A stretch of DNA of 47,906 bases, taken from Pseudomonas salomonii. Its GTDB lineage: Bacteria; Pseudomonadota; Gammaproteobacteria; Pseudomonadales; Pseudomonadaceae. The notes beneath the pieces were generated by a model, which searched no databases, was not told the DNA's origin, and saw only the letters and a list, made by a program, of their open reading frames with translations. Below are positions 38,792-46,779 of this stretch, piece after piece. Every line of letters begins with the position of its first letter. Position 1 is the first letter of the stretch. The stretch lies in assembly GCF_900107155.1 (NCBI RefSeq), contig NZ_FNOX01000012.1, positions 106,010 to 153,915 of the forward strand. The letters are read 5' to 3'. Made by a program: the position numbers and the translations under genes.

Positions 38792-40807
38792 ATGTCGGAT
38801 TTCCAGCTCGTCACCCGTTTTGAACCCGCCGGCGATCAACCCGAAGCCATTCGCCAGATGGTCGAGGGCATCGAAGCCGGCCTGGCGCACCAGACGCTGC
38901 TCGGGGTGACCGGTTCAGGCAAGACCTTCAGCATCGCCAACGTGATCGCGCAGATCAACCGCCCGACCCTGGTGCTGGCGCCGAACAAAACCCTGGCCGC
39001 GCAGTTGTACGGTGAGTTCAAGGCGTTCTTCCCGAACAACGCGGTGGAGTACTTCGTTTCTTACTACGACTACTACCAGCCCGAAGCCTATGTGCCGTCG
39101 TCCGACACCTTTATCGAGAAGGATGCGTCGATCAACGACCATATCGAGCAGATGCGGTTGTCGGCGACCAAGGCGTTGCTGGAGCGCAAGGACGCGATCA
39201 TCGTCACCACGGTGTCGTGTATCTACGGCCTGGGCAGCCCGGAAACCTATCTAAAGATGGTGCTGCACGTCGACCGCGGCGACAAACTCGACCAGCGCGA
39301 GCTGCTGCGCCGCCTGACGAGCCTGCAGTACACCCGCAACGACATGGATTTTGCCCGTGCCACCTTCCGTGTGCGTGGCGATGTGATCGACATTTACCCG
39401 GCCGAATCGGACCTCGAAGCGATCCGTATCGAACTGTTCGACGATGAGGTCGAGAGCCTGTCGGCCTTCGACCCGTTGACCGGCGAGGTGATCCGCAAAC
39501 TGCCGCGCTTCACCTTCTATCCGAAAAGCCACTACGTGACGCCGCGTGAAACCCTGATGGGGGCGATCGAGGGCATCAAGGCCGAACTGGTCGAGCGCCT
39601 GGAGTACCTGCGCGCCAACAACAAGCTGGTAGAAGCTCAACGCCTGGAGCAGCGCACCCGGTTTGACCTGGAGATGATCCTGGAGCTGGGCTATTGCAAC
39701 GGCATCGAAAACTACTCGCGTTACCTCTCGGGCCGCGAATCCGGGGCGCCGCCGCCGACCCTTTACGACTACTTGCCGGACGACGCGCTGCTGGTGATCG
39801 ACGAATCCCACGTCAGCGTGCCGCAGGTCGGCGCCATGTATAAGGGCGACCGTTCGCGTAAAGAGACGCTGGTGGAATATGGTTTCCGCCTGCCGTCGGC
39901 GCTGGATAACCGGCCGATGCGTTTTGACGAGTGGGAAGCCATCAGCCCGCAGACCATTTTCGTGTCTGCCACGCCAGGCAACTACGAAGCCGAGCATGCC
40001 GGCCGTGTAATTGAGCAGCTCGTGCGCCCGACCGGCCTGGTGGACCCGCAAATCGAGATCCGCCCGGCGCTGACCCAGGTGGATGACTTGCTCTCGGAAA
40101 TCACCAAGCGCGTGGCCCTGGAAGAGCGTGTGCTGGTCACCACGCTGACCAAGCGCATGTCCGAAGACTTGACCGATTACCTGGCCGACCACGGCGTGCG
40201 TGTGCGTTATTTGCACTCGGACATCGACACCGTGGAGCGCGTGGAGATCATCCGCGACCTGCGTCTGGGTGTGTTTGATGTGCTGGTGGGGATCAACCTG
40301 CTGCGCGAAGGCCTGGACATGCCGGAAGTCTCGCTGGTGGCGATTCTGGATGCGGACAAGGAAGGCTTCCTGCGTTCCGAGCGCTCGTTGATCCAGACCA
40401 TTGGCCGGGCGGCGCGTAACCTCAATGGTCGGGCGATTCTGTATGCCGACCGCATCACCGGTTCCATGGAGCGGGCGATTGGCGAGACCGAGCGCCGTCG
40501 CGACAAGCAGATCGCTTTCAACCTGGAGCATGGCATTACCCCGAAGGGCGTGTTCAAGGACGTTGCCGACATCATGGAAGGCGCCACCGTGCCGGGCTCG
40601 CGCAGCAAGAAGCGCAAGGGCATGGCCAAGGCGGCCGAAGAGAGCGCCAAGTACGAGAACGAACTGCGCTCGCCGAGTGAGATCACCAAACGGATTCGGC
40701 AGTTGGAAGAGAAGATGTACCAACTGGCACGGGATCTGGAGTTTGAGGCGGCGGCGCAGACGCGCGATGAGATTGGCAAGTTGCGTGAGCGCCTGTTGGC
40801 TGTTTGA
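38792..40807 (+). CDS. uvrB: excinuclease ABC subunit B
   Basis: UvrB of 671 residues, the usual length. It receives damaged DNA from UvrA, verifies the lesion with its beta-hairpin and directs UvrC incision in nucleotide excision repair. Walker A is GVTGSGKTFS near residue 38, the beta-hairpin YYDYYQPEAYVPSSDTFIEKD near 92, the DEAD-like VIDESHVS near 335, helicase motif VI QTIGRAARN near 534, and the C-terminal UVR/UvrC-binding helix pair (LEEKMYQLARDLEFEAAAQ) near 635. GAGG is seven bases before the ATG. It is followed by a REP pair. Confidence 0.98.
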   Translation: MSDFQLVTRFEPAGDQPEAIRQMVEGIEAGLAHQTLLGVTGSGKTFSIANVIAQINRPTLVLAPNKTLAAQLYGEFKAFFPNNAVEYFVSYYDYYQPEAYVPSSDTFIEKDASINDHIEQMRLSATKALLERKDAIIVTTVSCIYGLGSPETYLKMVLHVDRGDKLDQRELLRRLTSLQYTRNDMDFARATFRVRGDVIDIYPAESDLEAIRIELFDDEVESLSAFDPLTGEVIRKLPRFTFYPKSHYVTPRETLMGAIEGIKAELVERLEYLRANNKLVEAQRLEQRTRFDLEMILELGYCNGIENYSRYLSGRESGAPPPTLYDYLPDDALLVIDESHVSVPQVGAMYKGDRSRKETLVEYGFRLPSALDNRPMRFDEWEAISPQTIFVSATPGNYEAEHAGRVIEQLVRPTGLVDPQIEIRPALTQVDDLLSEITKRVALEERVLVTTLTKRMSEDLTDYLADHGVRVRYLHSDIDTVERVEIIRDLRLGVFDVLVGINLLREGLDMPEVSLVAILDADKEGFLRSERSLIQTIGRAARNLNGRAILYADRITGSMERAIGETERRRDKQIAFNLEHGITPKGVFKDVADIMEGATVPGSRSKKRKGMAKAAEESAKYENELRSPSEITKRIRQLEEKMYQLARDLEFEAAAQTRDEIGKLRERLLAV

Positions 40808-40830
40808 TTTGTAGAGGCTGTGATGGCCTC

Positions 40831-40912
40831 TTCGCGAGCAAGCCCGCTCCCACAGTTGACCCCATTCTCATAGGGGGGCTCGGTCGAATGTGGGAGCGGG
40901 CTTGCTCGCGAA
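40831..40912. repeat. paired REP elements (BIME) between uvrB and gltX
   Basis: A perfect 24-bp inverted repeat: the left arm 40831-40854 reads TTCGCGAGCAAGCCCGCTCC then CACA, and the right arm 40889-40912 is its exact reverse complement. The spacer is 34 bases. The sequence is the common Pseudomonas REP type (GGGAGCGGGCTTGCTCGCGA). Confidence 0.92.
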
Positions 40913-41006
40913 TGCAGGCACCGCGGTCTGCCAGAACCCCCCATGCTGGTGTTACCATTCGCCCCTTGTTTCAATTTTCAGTTTTATCGCCCATTCGAGA
41001 CCTGCC

Positions 41007-42488
41007 ATGACCACCGTCCGCACGCGCATTGCGCCATCGCCTACTGGGGATCCCCACGTCGGTACTGCCTACATCGCCTTGTTCAATTACTGCTTTGCCA
41101 AGCAGCACGGCGGTGAATTCATCCTGCGGATCGAAGACACCGACCAGGTGCGCTCCACCCGTGAGTCGGAGCAGCAGATTTTCGATGCCTTGCGCTGGTT
41201 GGGCATTACCTGGGCCGAAGGCCCGGACGTTGGCGGCCCGCACGGCCCGTATCGCCAGAGCGAGCGCAGCGACATTTACAAGCAGTACACCCAGCAACTG
41301 GTCGACATGGGCCACGCCTTCCCGTGCTTTTGCACCGCCGAAGAACTCGACCAGATGCGCGCCGAGCAGCAGGCCCGTGGCGAAACCCCGCGCTACGACG
41401 GCCGCGCACTGCTGCTGTCCAAGGAAGAAGTGGCCCAGCGCCTGGCCGCCGGCGAGCCGCATGTGATCCGCATGAAAGTGCCGAGCGAAGGCGTGTGCGT
41501 GGTGCCGGACATGCTGCGTGGTGATGTCGAGATCCCGTGGGACCGCATGGACATGCAAGTGCTGATGAAGACCGACGGCTTGCCGACGTACTTCCTGGCC
41601 AACGTGGTCGACGACCACCTGATGGGCATCACCCACGTGCTGCGCGGCGAAGAATGGCTGCCATCGGCGCCAAAACTGATTCTGCTGTACGAATACTTCG
41701 GCTGGGAGCAGCCACAGCTGTGCTACATGCCGCTGCTGCGTAACCCGGACAAGAGCAAGCTGTCCAAGCGCAAGAATCCGACGTCGGTGACGTTCTACGA
41801 GCGCATGGGCTTTATGCCCGAGGCGATGCTCAACTACCTGGGCCGCATGGGCTGGTCGATGCCGGACGAGCGCGAGAAGTTCTCGCTGCAGGAAATGGTC
41901 GATAACTTTGATTTGTCGCGCGTGTCCCTCGGCGGGCCGATCTTCGACATCGAGAAGCTGTCGTGGCTCAACGGCCAGTGGCTGCGTGACTTGCCGGTGG
42001 ACGAGTTCGCCAGCCGCGTGCAGCAGTGGGCGCTGAACCCCGAGTACATGATGAAGATCGCGCCGCTGGTGCAGGGCAGGGTAGAGACGTTCAGCCAGGT
42101 CGCACCATTGGCCGGCTTCTTCTTCGCCGGTGGCGTGAGCCCGGATGCCAAGCTGTTTGAGTCCAAGAAGCTCTCCGGCGATCAGGTTCGCCAGTTGATG
42201 CAGTTGATCCTGTGGAAGCTCGAAAGCCTGCGTCAGTGGGAGAAAGAGGCGATCACCGCGACGATCCAGGCAGTGGTGGAATCGCTGGAACTGAAATTGC
42301 GCGATGCCATGCCGCTGATGTTTGCTGCGATCACCGGGCAGGCCAGTTCGGTGTCGGTGCTCGATGCGATGGAAATTCTCGGCCCGGACCTCACGCGTTT
42401 CCGTCTGCGCCAAGCCCTTGATTTGCTTGGGGGTGTGTCGAAGAAAGAAAACAAAGAGTGGGAAAAGCTGCTGGGCGCTATCGCTTAA
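41007..42488 (+). CDS. gltX: glutamyl-tRNA synthetase
   Basis: The 493-residue class I aminoacyl-tRNA synthetase charges tRNA-Glu. The HIGH-type motif is APSPTGDPHVGTAYIALFN near residue 9, LRIEDTD is near 39, and the KMSKS-type motif is KLSKRKN near 251. The C-terminal anticodon-binding domain is complete. ATG 41007 gives the canonical start MTTVRTRIAPSPTG. It is directly upstream of two tRNA-Glu genes, so enzyme and substrate genes are neighbours. A strong hairpin follows the stop. Confidence 0.97.
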   Translation: MTTVRTRIAPSPTGDPHVGTAYIALFNYCFAKQHGGEFILRIEDTDQVRSTRESEQQIFDALRWLGITWAEGPDVGGPHGPYRQSERSDIYKQYTQQLVDMGHAFPCFCTAEELDQMRAEQQARGETPRYDGRALLLSKEEVAQRLAAGEPHVIRMKVPSEGVCVVPDMLRGDVEIPWDRMDMQVLMKTDGLPTYFLANVVDDHLMGITHVLRGEEWLPSAPKLILLYEYFGWEQPQLCYMPLLRNPDKSKLSKRKNPTSVTFYERMGFMPEAMLNYLGRMGWSMPDEREKFSLQEMVDNFDLSRVSLGGPIFDIEKLSWLNGQWLRDLPVDEFASRVQQWALNPEYMMKIAPLVQGRVETFSQVAPLAGFFFAGGVSPDAKLFESKKLSGDQVRQLMQLILWKLESLRQWEKEAITATIQAVVESLELKLRDAMPLMFAAITGQASSVSVLDAMEILGPDLTRFRLRQALDLLGGVSKKENKEWEKLLGAIA

Positions 42489-42505
42489 GCAGCCTGTTGT
42501 TACGA

Positions 42506-42531
42506 CGAAACCCCGGTTTTCCGGGGTTTCG
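42506..42531. terminator. hairpin after gltX
   Basis: CGAAACCCCGG (42506-42516) and CCGGGGTTTCG (42521-42531) form a perfect 11-bp stem with a TTTT loop, 17 bases after the gltX stop. No long T run follows, so it is terminator-like. Confidence 0.65.
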
Positions 42532-42585
42532 CCGGTAAGTGATTGTTATCCCGGCAAAAAAGTTTGGAAATTGTTGAAAATAAAT

Positions 42586-42614
42586 TTGACACACTTCCAA
42601 ACCGCCATTAAGAT
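42586..42614 (+). promoter_or_regulatory. sigma-70 promoter of the tRNA array
   Basis: TTGACA (42586-42591), exactly 17 bases, then TAAGAT (42609-42614), 22 bases before the first tRNA. The following TCGCCCCG is a GC-rich discriminator, as in stringently controlled stable-RNA promoters. Confidence 0.8.
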
Positions 42615-42635
42615 TCGCCCCGTCCTCACCGATGA

Positions 42636-42711
<76 letters not shown>

Positions 42712-42789
42712 ATTTACAGGTTCAAGGTCTGGCCACACCGTCCTTGAATTGATCAGAACTCAGCTCTGATCGGTTGTACAGAAGGTTTT

Positions 42790-42865
42790 GTCCCCTTCGT
42801 CTAGTGGCCTAGGACACCGCCCTTTCACGGCGGTAACAGGGGTTCGAGTCCCCTAGGGGACGCCA
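42790..42865 (+). tRNA. tRNA-Glu (TTC)
   Basis: 76 bases; acceptor GTCCCCT/AGGGGAC, discriminator G and encoded CCA. The anticodon arm CCGCC-CTTTCAC-GGCGG gives anticodon TTC. Confidence 0.97.
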
Positions 42866-42915
42866 GTTTCAACAAGCAGTTCGAAAGGTCTGCTGCGTCG
42901 CGAGACGAAAAATCC

Positions 42916-42991
<76 letters not shown>

Positions 42992-43071
42992 ATTTTACAG
43001 GTTCAAGGTTCCGGCCACACCGTCCTTGAATCGATCAGTTCTCAGCGCTGATCAGTGTATAGAAGGTTTGT

Positions 43072-43147
43072 GTCCCCTTCGTCTAGTGGCCTAGGACACC
43101 GCCCTTTCACGGCGGTAACAGGGGTTCGAGTCCCCTAGGGGACGCCA
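43072..43147 (+). tRNA. tRNA-Glu (TTC), second copy
   Basis: Identical to the tRNA-Glu at 42790; last gene of the four-tRNA array, followed by a rho-independent terminator. Confidence 0.97.
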
Positions 43148-43172
43148 CGATTACCCGCTCTGCGGGATTTTT

Positions 43173-43206
43173 AAGGGTCATTCAATTATTGAATGGCCCT
43201 TTTGTT
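43173..43206 (+). terminator. terminator of the tRNA array
   Basis: AAGGGTCATTCAA (43173-43185) pairs with TTGAATGGCCCTT (43189-43201), 13 pairs with one G-U, a TTA loop and a T-rich tail. Confidence 0.85.
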
Positions 43207-43282
43207 TGTCTGGCGTTTGGCCAATCCTCTCCTCAATACCCTTTATTCTGTCCTGACCAGCGGTCATGCCTGTCGCTTGCTA

Positions 43283-43305
43283 AATATTATTATGGTAATA
43301 ATATT
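43283..43305. promoter_or_regulatory. operator-like palindrome upstream of the TetR gene
   Basis: AATATTATTA-TGG-TAATAATATT is a perfect 10-bp inverted repeat with a three-base centre, ending 25 bases before the TetR gene start. Its size and place fit a TetR-family autoregulatory operator. Confidence 0.65.
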
Positions 43306-43330
43306 CAACCCATGAGAGACGGAGGCTTCG

Positions 43331-43870
43331 ATGAGCGATAAAAAAGCGCAAACCCGCGAACGCATTTTGCAGGCTGCCAGCGCGGCGTTGATCCAGCGTG
43401 GCCCGGCCGAACCGAGTGTCGGTGAAGTCATGGGCGCCGCCGGGCTGACCGTCGGCGGTTTCTACGCGCACTTTGAAAGCAAGGACGCACTGATGCTGGA
43501 GGCCTTCACCCAGTTGCTGGCTCGGCGACGTGCGTCGATCGACGACATGGATGCGCAATTGACCGGTGAGGAGCGCAGAAGCCTGGTGGCGGCGTTCTAC
43601 CTGTCGCGCAAGCACCGCGACTCCACCGACCACGCCTGCCCGATCCCGGCCACCGTGGGCGAGATGAGCCGTCTGCCGGATGAGTTTCGCCTGGCGCTCA
43701 ACGAGCACACAGAGTTGATGGCCGCCCAGTTGGCTGCCGGCCCCGAAGACACCGACAAGGCCTTGGCCGACATGGCCTTGATGATCGGCGGCCTGGCCCT
43801 GGCCCGTGCGCTTGGCCCGGGTGAGTTGTCCGACCGCGTGTTGCGCGCTGCCAAGTCGGCGGTGCGTTAA
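43331..43870 (+). CDS. TetR-family transcriptional regulator
   Basis: The 179-residue regulator has an N-terminal helix-turn-helix (TRERILQAASAALIQRGPAEPS, then VGEVMGAAGLTVGGFYAHFESKDALMLEAF) and a helical ligand domain with HACPIPATVGEMSR near residue 98. It probably represses itself and the following hydrolase and thioesterase genes, binding the palindrome at 43283. Ligand unknown. The hydrolase gene starts 14 bases after its stop. Confidence 0.92.
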   Translation: MSDKKAQTRERILQAASAALIQRGPAEPSVGEVMGAAGLTVGGFYAHFESKDALMLEAFTQLLARRRASIDDMDAQLTGEERRSLVAAFYLSRKHRDSTDHACPIPATVGEMSRLPDEFRLALNEHTELMAAQLAAGPEDTDKALADMALMIGGLALARALGPGELSDRVLRAAKSAVR

Positions 43871-43884
43871 AAAGGAGTCGTGTG

Positions 43885-44718
43885 ATGGGCGCATTCACCT
43901 GGATTCGAGGTTTCCATGGCACCGTCGGCCGCCTCGCGCCGCACACGGTGGCCAGCAAGTTGCGCCGCACCTTCATGACGCCGCGCAACCTGCCGCCGCG
44001 AGATTGGGAGCTGCCGCTGCTGGCGCAATCGGAGCGCATCACCTTGCGTTTCGGCTTGTCGGCGTTGCGCTGGGGTCAAGGGCCTGCGGTATTGCTGATG
44101 CACGGCTGGGAAGGGCGCCCTACGCAGTTTGCCAGTCTGATCACCGCCCTGGTGGCTGACGGTTATTCAGTGATTGCCCTGGACGGCCCGGCCCATGGTC
44201 GCTCGCCGGGGCGTGAAGCGCATGTGTTGCTGTTTGCCCGCGCCCTGCTCGATGCTGCCGCTGAATTGCCGCCGCTGCATGCGGTGGTCGGGCATTCCAT
44301 GGGCGGCGCCAGTGCGATGCTGGCGGTGCAATTGGGGTTGCGCACGGAAGCACTGGTAAGCATTGCCGCGCCCTCGCGTTTGCTGGATGTGCTGCGTGGT
44401 TTTACCCGCATGATGGGCTTGCCGCCGCGTGCGCGCTCGGCGTTTATCCAGGAGGTCGAACAGACTTTCGGCATGCCGCTCAAGCACCTGGATGTGGCCC
44501 ACTACCAGATGAACCTGCCGGGGTTGATCGTGCACGCTGAAGACGACACCTTTGTTCCGGTCAAAGCCTCGCAAGCCATCCATGAGGCATGGTTCGACAG
44601 CCGCCTGCTGCGCCTGGAGCAGGGCGGCCACCAGCGCGTGCTGGCCGACCCCCGGGTGATCGAGGCCGTGTTGACGCTGCTGGCCGGCCGTCGTTCACAG
44701 GAGCGGCAAACCGCCTGA
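43885..44718 (+). CDS. alpha/beta hydrolase
   Basis: The 277-residue protein has an alpha/beta-hydrolase core: oxyanion loop LLMHGWEGRPTQF near residue 71, nucleophile elbow VVGHSMGGASAM near 134, Asp in IVHAEDDTFVPV near 216 and His in EQGGHQRVL near 248. It is a predicted esterase/lipase; substrate unknown. ATG 43885 is seven bases after AAGGAG; GTG 43882 is an alternative. It lies between the TetR regulator and the thioesterase, probably in one operon. Confidence 0.9.
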   Translation: MGAFTWIRGFHGTVGRLAPHTVASKLRRTFMTPRNLPPRDWELPLLAQSERITLRFGLSALRWGQGPAVLLMHGWEGRPTQFASLITALVADGYSVIALDGPAHGRSPGREAHVLLFARALLDAAAELPPLHAVVGHSMGGASAMLAVQLGLRTEALVSIAAPSRLLDVLRGFTRMMGLPPRARSAFIQEVEQTFGMPLKHLDVAHYQMNLPGLIVHAEDDTFVPVKASQAIHEAWFDSRLLRLEQGGHQRVLADPRVIEAVLTLLAGRRSQERQTA

Positions 44719-44755
44719 TACACTGCCCGGCGACATTCATCGACTGGAGCAAGGC

Positions 44756-45190
44756 ATGGGCTGGGATCTGGCAGCGCCGTTTATCATCGACCTGCAGGTC
44801 GCCGCTGAAGATATCGACGGTCTTGGGCACGCCAATAATGCGGTGTATGTGTCCTGGCTGGAGCGTTGTGCGTGGCGCCACTCCCAGCGCCTGGGGCTGG
44901 ACCTCACTGAGTATCGGCGGCTGGACCGCGCCATGGCCGTGGTGCGTCATGAGATCGACTACCTGGCGGCCGGCTACGAAGGTGACGAGCTGCAATTGGC
45001 CACCTGGATCGTCGACTGGGACCAGCGCCTGAAGATGACCCGGCGTTTCCAGTTGGTGCGCCCCGGTGATGGCGTGACCCTGCTGCGTGCGCAAACCACT
45101 TTTGTGTGCATCGAGCTGTCCAGCGGCAAACCCAAGCGCATGCCCGCCGAGTTTCTTGACGGCTATGGCCCGGCCCTGACAGGGGGTTAA
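44756..45190 (+). CDS. acyl-CoA thioesterase (4HBT/YbgC-like hotdog)
   Basis: The 144-residue hotdog-fold protein carries EDIDGLGHANNAVYVSWLERCAW near residue 18, whose Asp/His/Asn pattern matches the 4-hydroxybenzoyl-CoA-thioesterase/YbgC family, and VVRHEIDYLAAGYEGDEL near 62. It would hydrolyse acyl-CoA thioesters. It follows the hydrolase gene by 37 bases in the same direction. Confidence 0.88.
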   Translation: MGWDLAAPFIIDLQVAAEDIDGLGHANNAVYVSWLERCAWRHSQRLGLDLTEYRRLDRAMAVVRHEIDYLAAGYEGDELQLATWIVDWDQRLKMTRRFQLVRPGDGVTLLRAQTTFVCIELSSGKPKRMPAEFLDGYGPALTGG

Positions 45191-45245
45191 CGGTTACTGC
45201 GGGAAACCCAGTAAACTGCGCCACGATTTTTGTTGAGTGTTTCCC

Positions 45246-46205
45246 ATGCAAATTGCTTTGGCGCCCATGGAGGGGTTGGTCGACAACATCCTGCGGGACG
45301 TGTTGACCCGCGTGGGCGGTATTGACTGGTGCGTGACCGAGTTCATTCGCGTCAACGACCGCCTGCTCACACCGGCCTATTTCCACAAGCTTGCCCCCGA
45401 GCTGCTGCACGGTGCCCACACCGCAGCGGGCGTGCCATTGCGTGTGCAGTTGCTGGGTTCGGACCCGGTGTGCCTGGCGGAAAACGCTGCGCTGGCGTGT
45501 GAGCTGGGTTCGCAGGTCATCGATCTGAACTTCGGCTGCCCGGCCAAGACGGTCAACAAATCCCGTGGTGGTGCGGTTTTGCTCAAGGAGCCTGAGCTGC
45601 TCAACCAGATCGTCGAGCACGTGCGCCGCGCCGTGCCGGCGCATATCCCGGTCACTGCGAAGATGCGCCTGGGCTTCGACAGCCCCGACGGCGCGCTGGT
45701 GTGCGCCACGGCCCTGGCCGAAGGCGGTGCTGCGCACATCGTGGTGCATGCGCGCACCAAGACCGATGGCTACAAACCGCCGGCCCACTGGGAGTGGATC
45801 CCGCGGGTGCAGGACGTGGTCAAGGTGCCGGTGTTTGCCAATGGCGATATCTGGAGCGTCGAAGACTGGAAGCGCTGTCGCGAAGTCAGCGGCGCCGAAG
45901 ACATCATGCTCGGCCGTGGCCTGGTGGCCCGTCCGGACCTGGCGCGGCAGATTGTGGCGGCGAAAGCCGGTGAAGAGGTGGTGGAAATGACCTGGGCGCA
46001 CATGCAGCCGATGCTCCACGAGTTCTGGCGCCAATCGATGGCGCAACTCACCGAAAAGCAGGCGCCGGGCCGTTTGAAGCAATGGCTGGCGATGCTGACG
46101 CGCAACTATCCTGAAGCGGTCGAGCTGTTTACCGCGCTGCGCCGTGAAACCGGGCTGGAGCAGGTCAGTCGCTTATTGGGTATGAAGCATCCCGACCCTG
46201 CGTAG
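45246..46205 (+). CDS. dusC: tRNA-dihydrouridine(16) synthase
   Basis: The 319-residue FMN enzyme reduces uridine to dihydrouridine in tRNA D-loops; DusC modifies U16. Seen are MQIALAPMEGLVDNILRDVL at the start, INYGCPA-type LNFGCPAKTVNKSRGGAVLL near residue 96 with the catalytic Cys, VTAKMRLGFDS near 137, HARTKTDGYKPPAHWEW near 168 and IMLGRGLVARPDLA near 221. ATG 45246 is chosen for the MQIALAPMEG start. A long bidirectional terminator follows 24 bases after the stop. Confidence 0.95.
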   Translation: MQIALAPMEGLVDNILRDVLTRVGGIDWCVTEFIRVNDRLLTPAYFHKLAPELLHGAHTAAGVPLRVQLLGSDPVCLAENAALACELGSQVIDLNFGCPAKTVNKSRGGAVLLKEPELLNQIVEHVRRAVPAHIPVTAKMRLGFDSPDGALVCATALAEGGAAHIVVHARTKTDGYKPPAHWEWIPRVQDVVKVPVFANGDIWSVEDWKRCREVSGAEDIMLGRGLVARPDLARQIVAAKAGEEVVEMTWAHMQPMLHEFWRQSMAQLTEKQAPGRLKQWLAMLTRNYPEAVELFTALRRETGLEQVSRLLGMKHPDPA

Positions 46206-46229
46206 TGCAGTGATCACAGCAGTCTTTGT

Positions 46230-46271
46230 TGCAAAAATGCTCCGTATTGAAAGATACGGAGCATTTTTGCA
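46230..46271. terminator. bidirectional terminator after dusC
   Basis: An 18-bp perfect stem: TGCAAAAATGCTCCGTAT (46230-46247) and ATACGGAGCATTTTTGCA (46254-46271) with a six-base loop, with A- and T-tracts on both sides. Confidence 0.9.
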
Positions 46272-46648
46272 TTTAAAGGTATTACCGGGGAGGCTTGCCA
46301 GGCTTGAGAAGTGACGTTTTTTTGCTGGCTGAGACTTTTATCGTTGGGAAGTAACAGAAGACGTCGATCAGCGTTCAGAAGTGACTACGGGCTTTTTCTG
46401 AACAGTTAGTTGCATTTTTAATATCGCGCAATGGGTGTTGCGAAAGGTGTTTCACTGAGTGCGGAATATCATAGGTTGTCGTTTCGCTGGCCGGTTAATT
46501 ATGTCGCTTAATTGCCGTCTTGGCAGTTTATAAGTGCGTGTGTCCGTGCTCTCGCCGGTAGGGTCTTGCGACGTCTGGACTTTTCGGGAATAACAACGGG
46601 GAAAAGTCTTAAAGGTTGATTTGGTTTCCTTATATGAAGCGCGATTTC
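46272..46648. other. non-coding gap before the hrp-box gene
   Basis: AT-richer than the flanking core genes. AGAAGTGAC appears at 46308-46316 and 46377-46385. I see no gene, RNA or terminator here. Confidence 0.4.
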
Positions 46649-46676
46649 TGGAACTCAATAATCACGCGCTCCACAA
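46649..46676 (+). promoter_or_regulatory. hrp box (HrpL-dependent promoter)
   Basis: GGAACT (46649-46654), 15 bases, then CCACAAA (46670-46676). The consensus of HrpL promoters is GGAACC-N15/16-CCACNNA, so only one base differs. It lies about 104 bases before ATG 46780, which suggests control by the type III secretion sigma factor HrpL/RspL. Confidence 0.7.
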
Positions 46677-46779
46677 ACGTGGGGACTGTGAAGCGACTCG
46701 GTTGCTTGCAGCACTTAAAACAACGATCGCTGTTCTGGGTATTTAATTGCCAAGGCCGCGCTTAATTAGGAAATTGTTA

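Noticed and set aside
39251..40723. 490-codon minus-strand frame opposite uvrB
   Set aside because: It is antisense to a fully conserved uvrB and has His/Gln/Val/Arg-rich shadow composition.
40971..42413. 480-codon minus-strand frame opposite gltX
   Set aside because: It is antisense to gltX with shadow composition.
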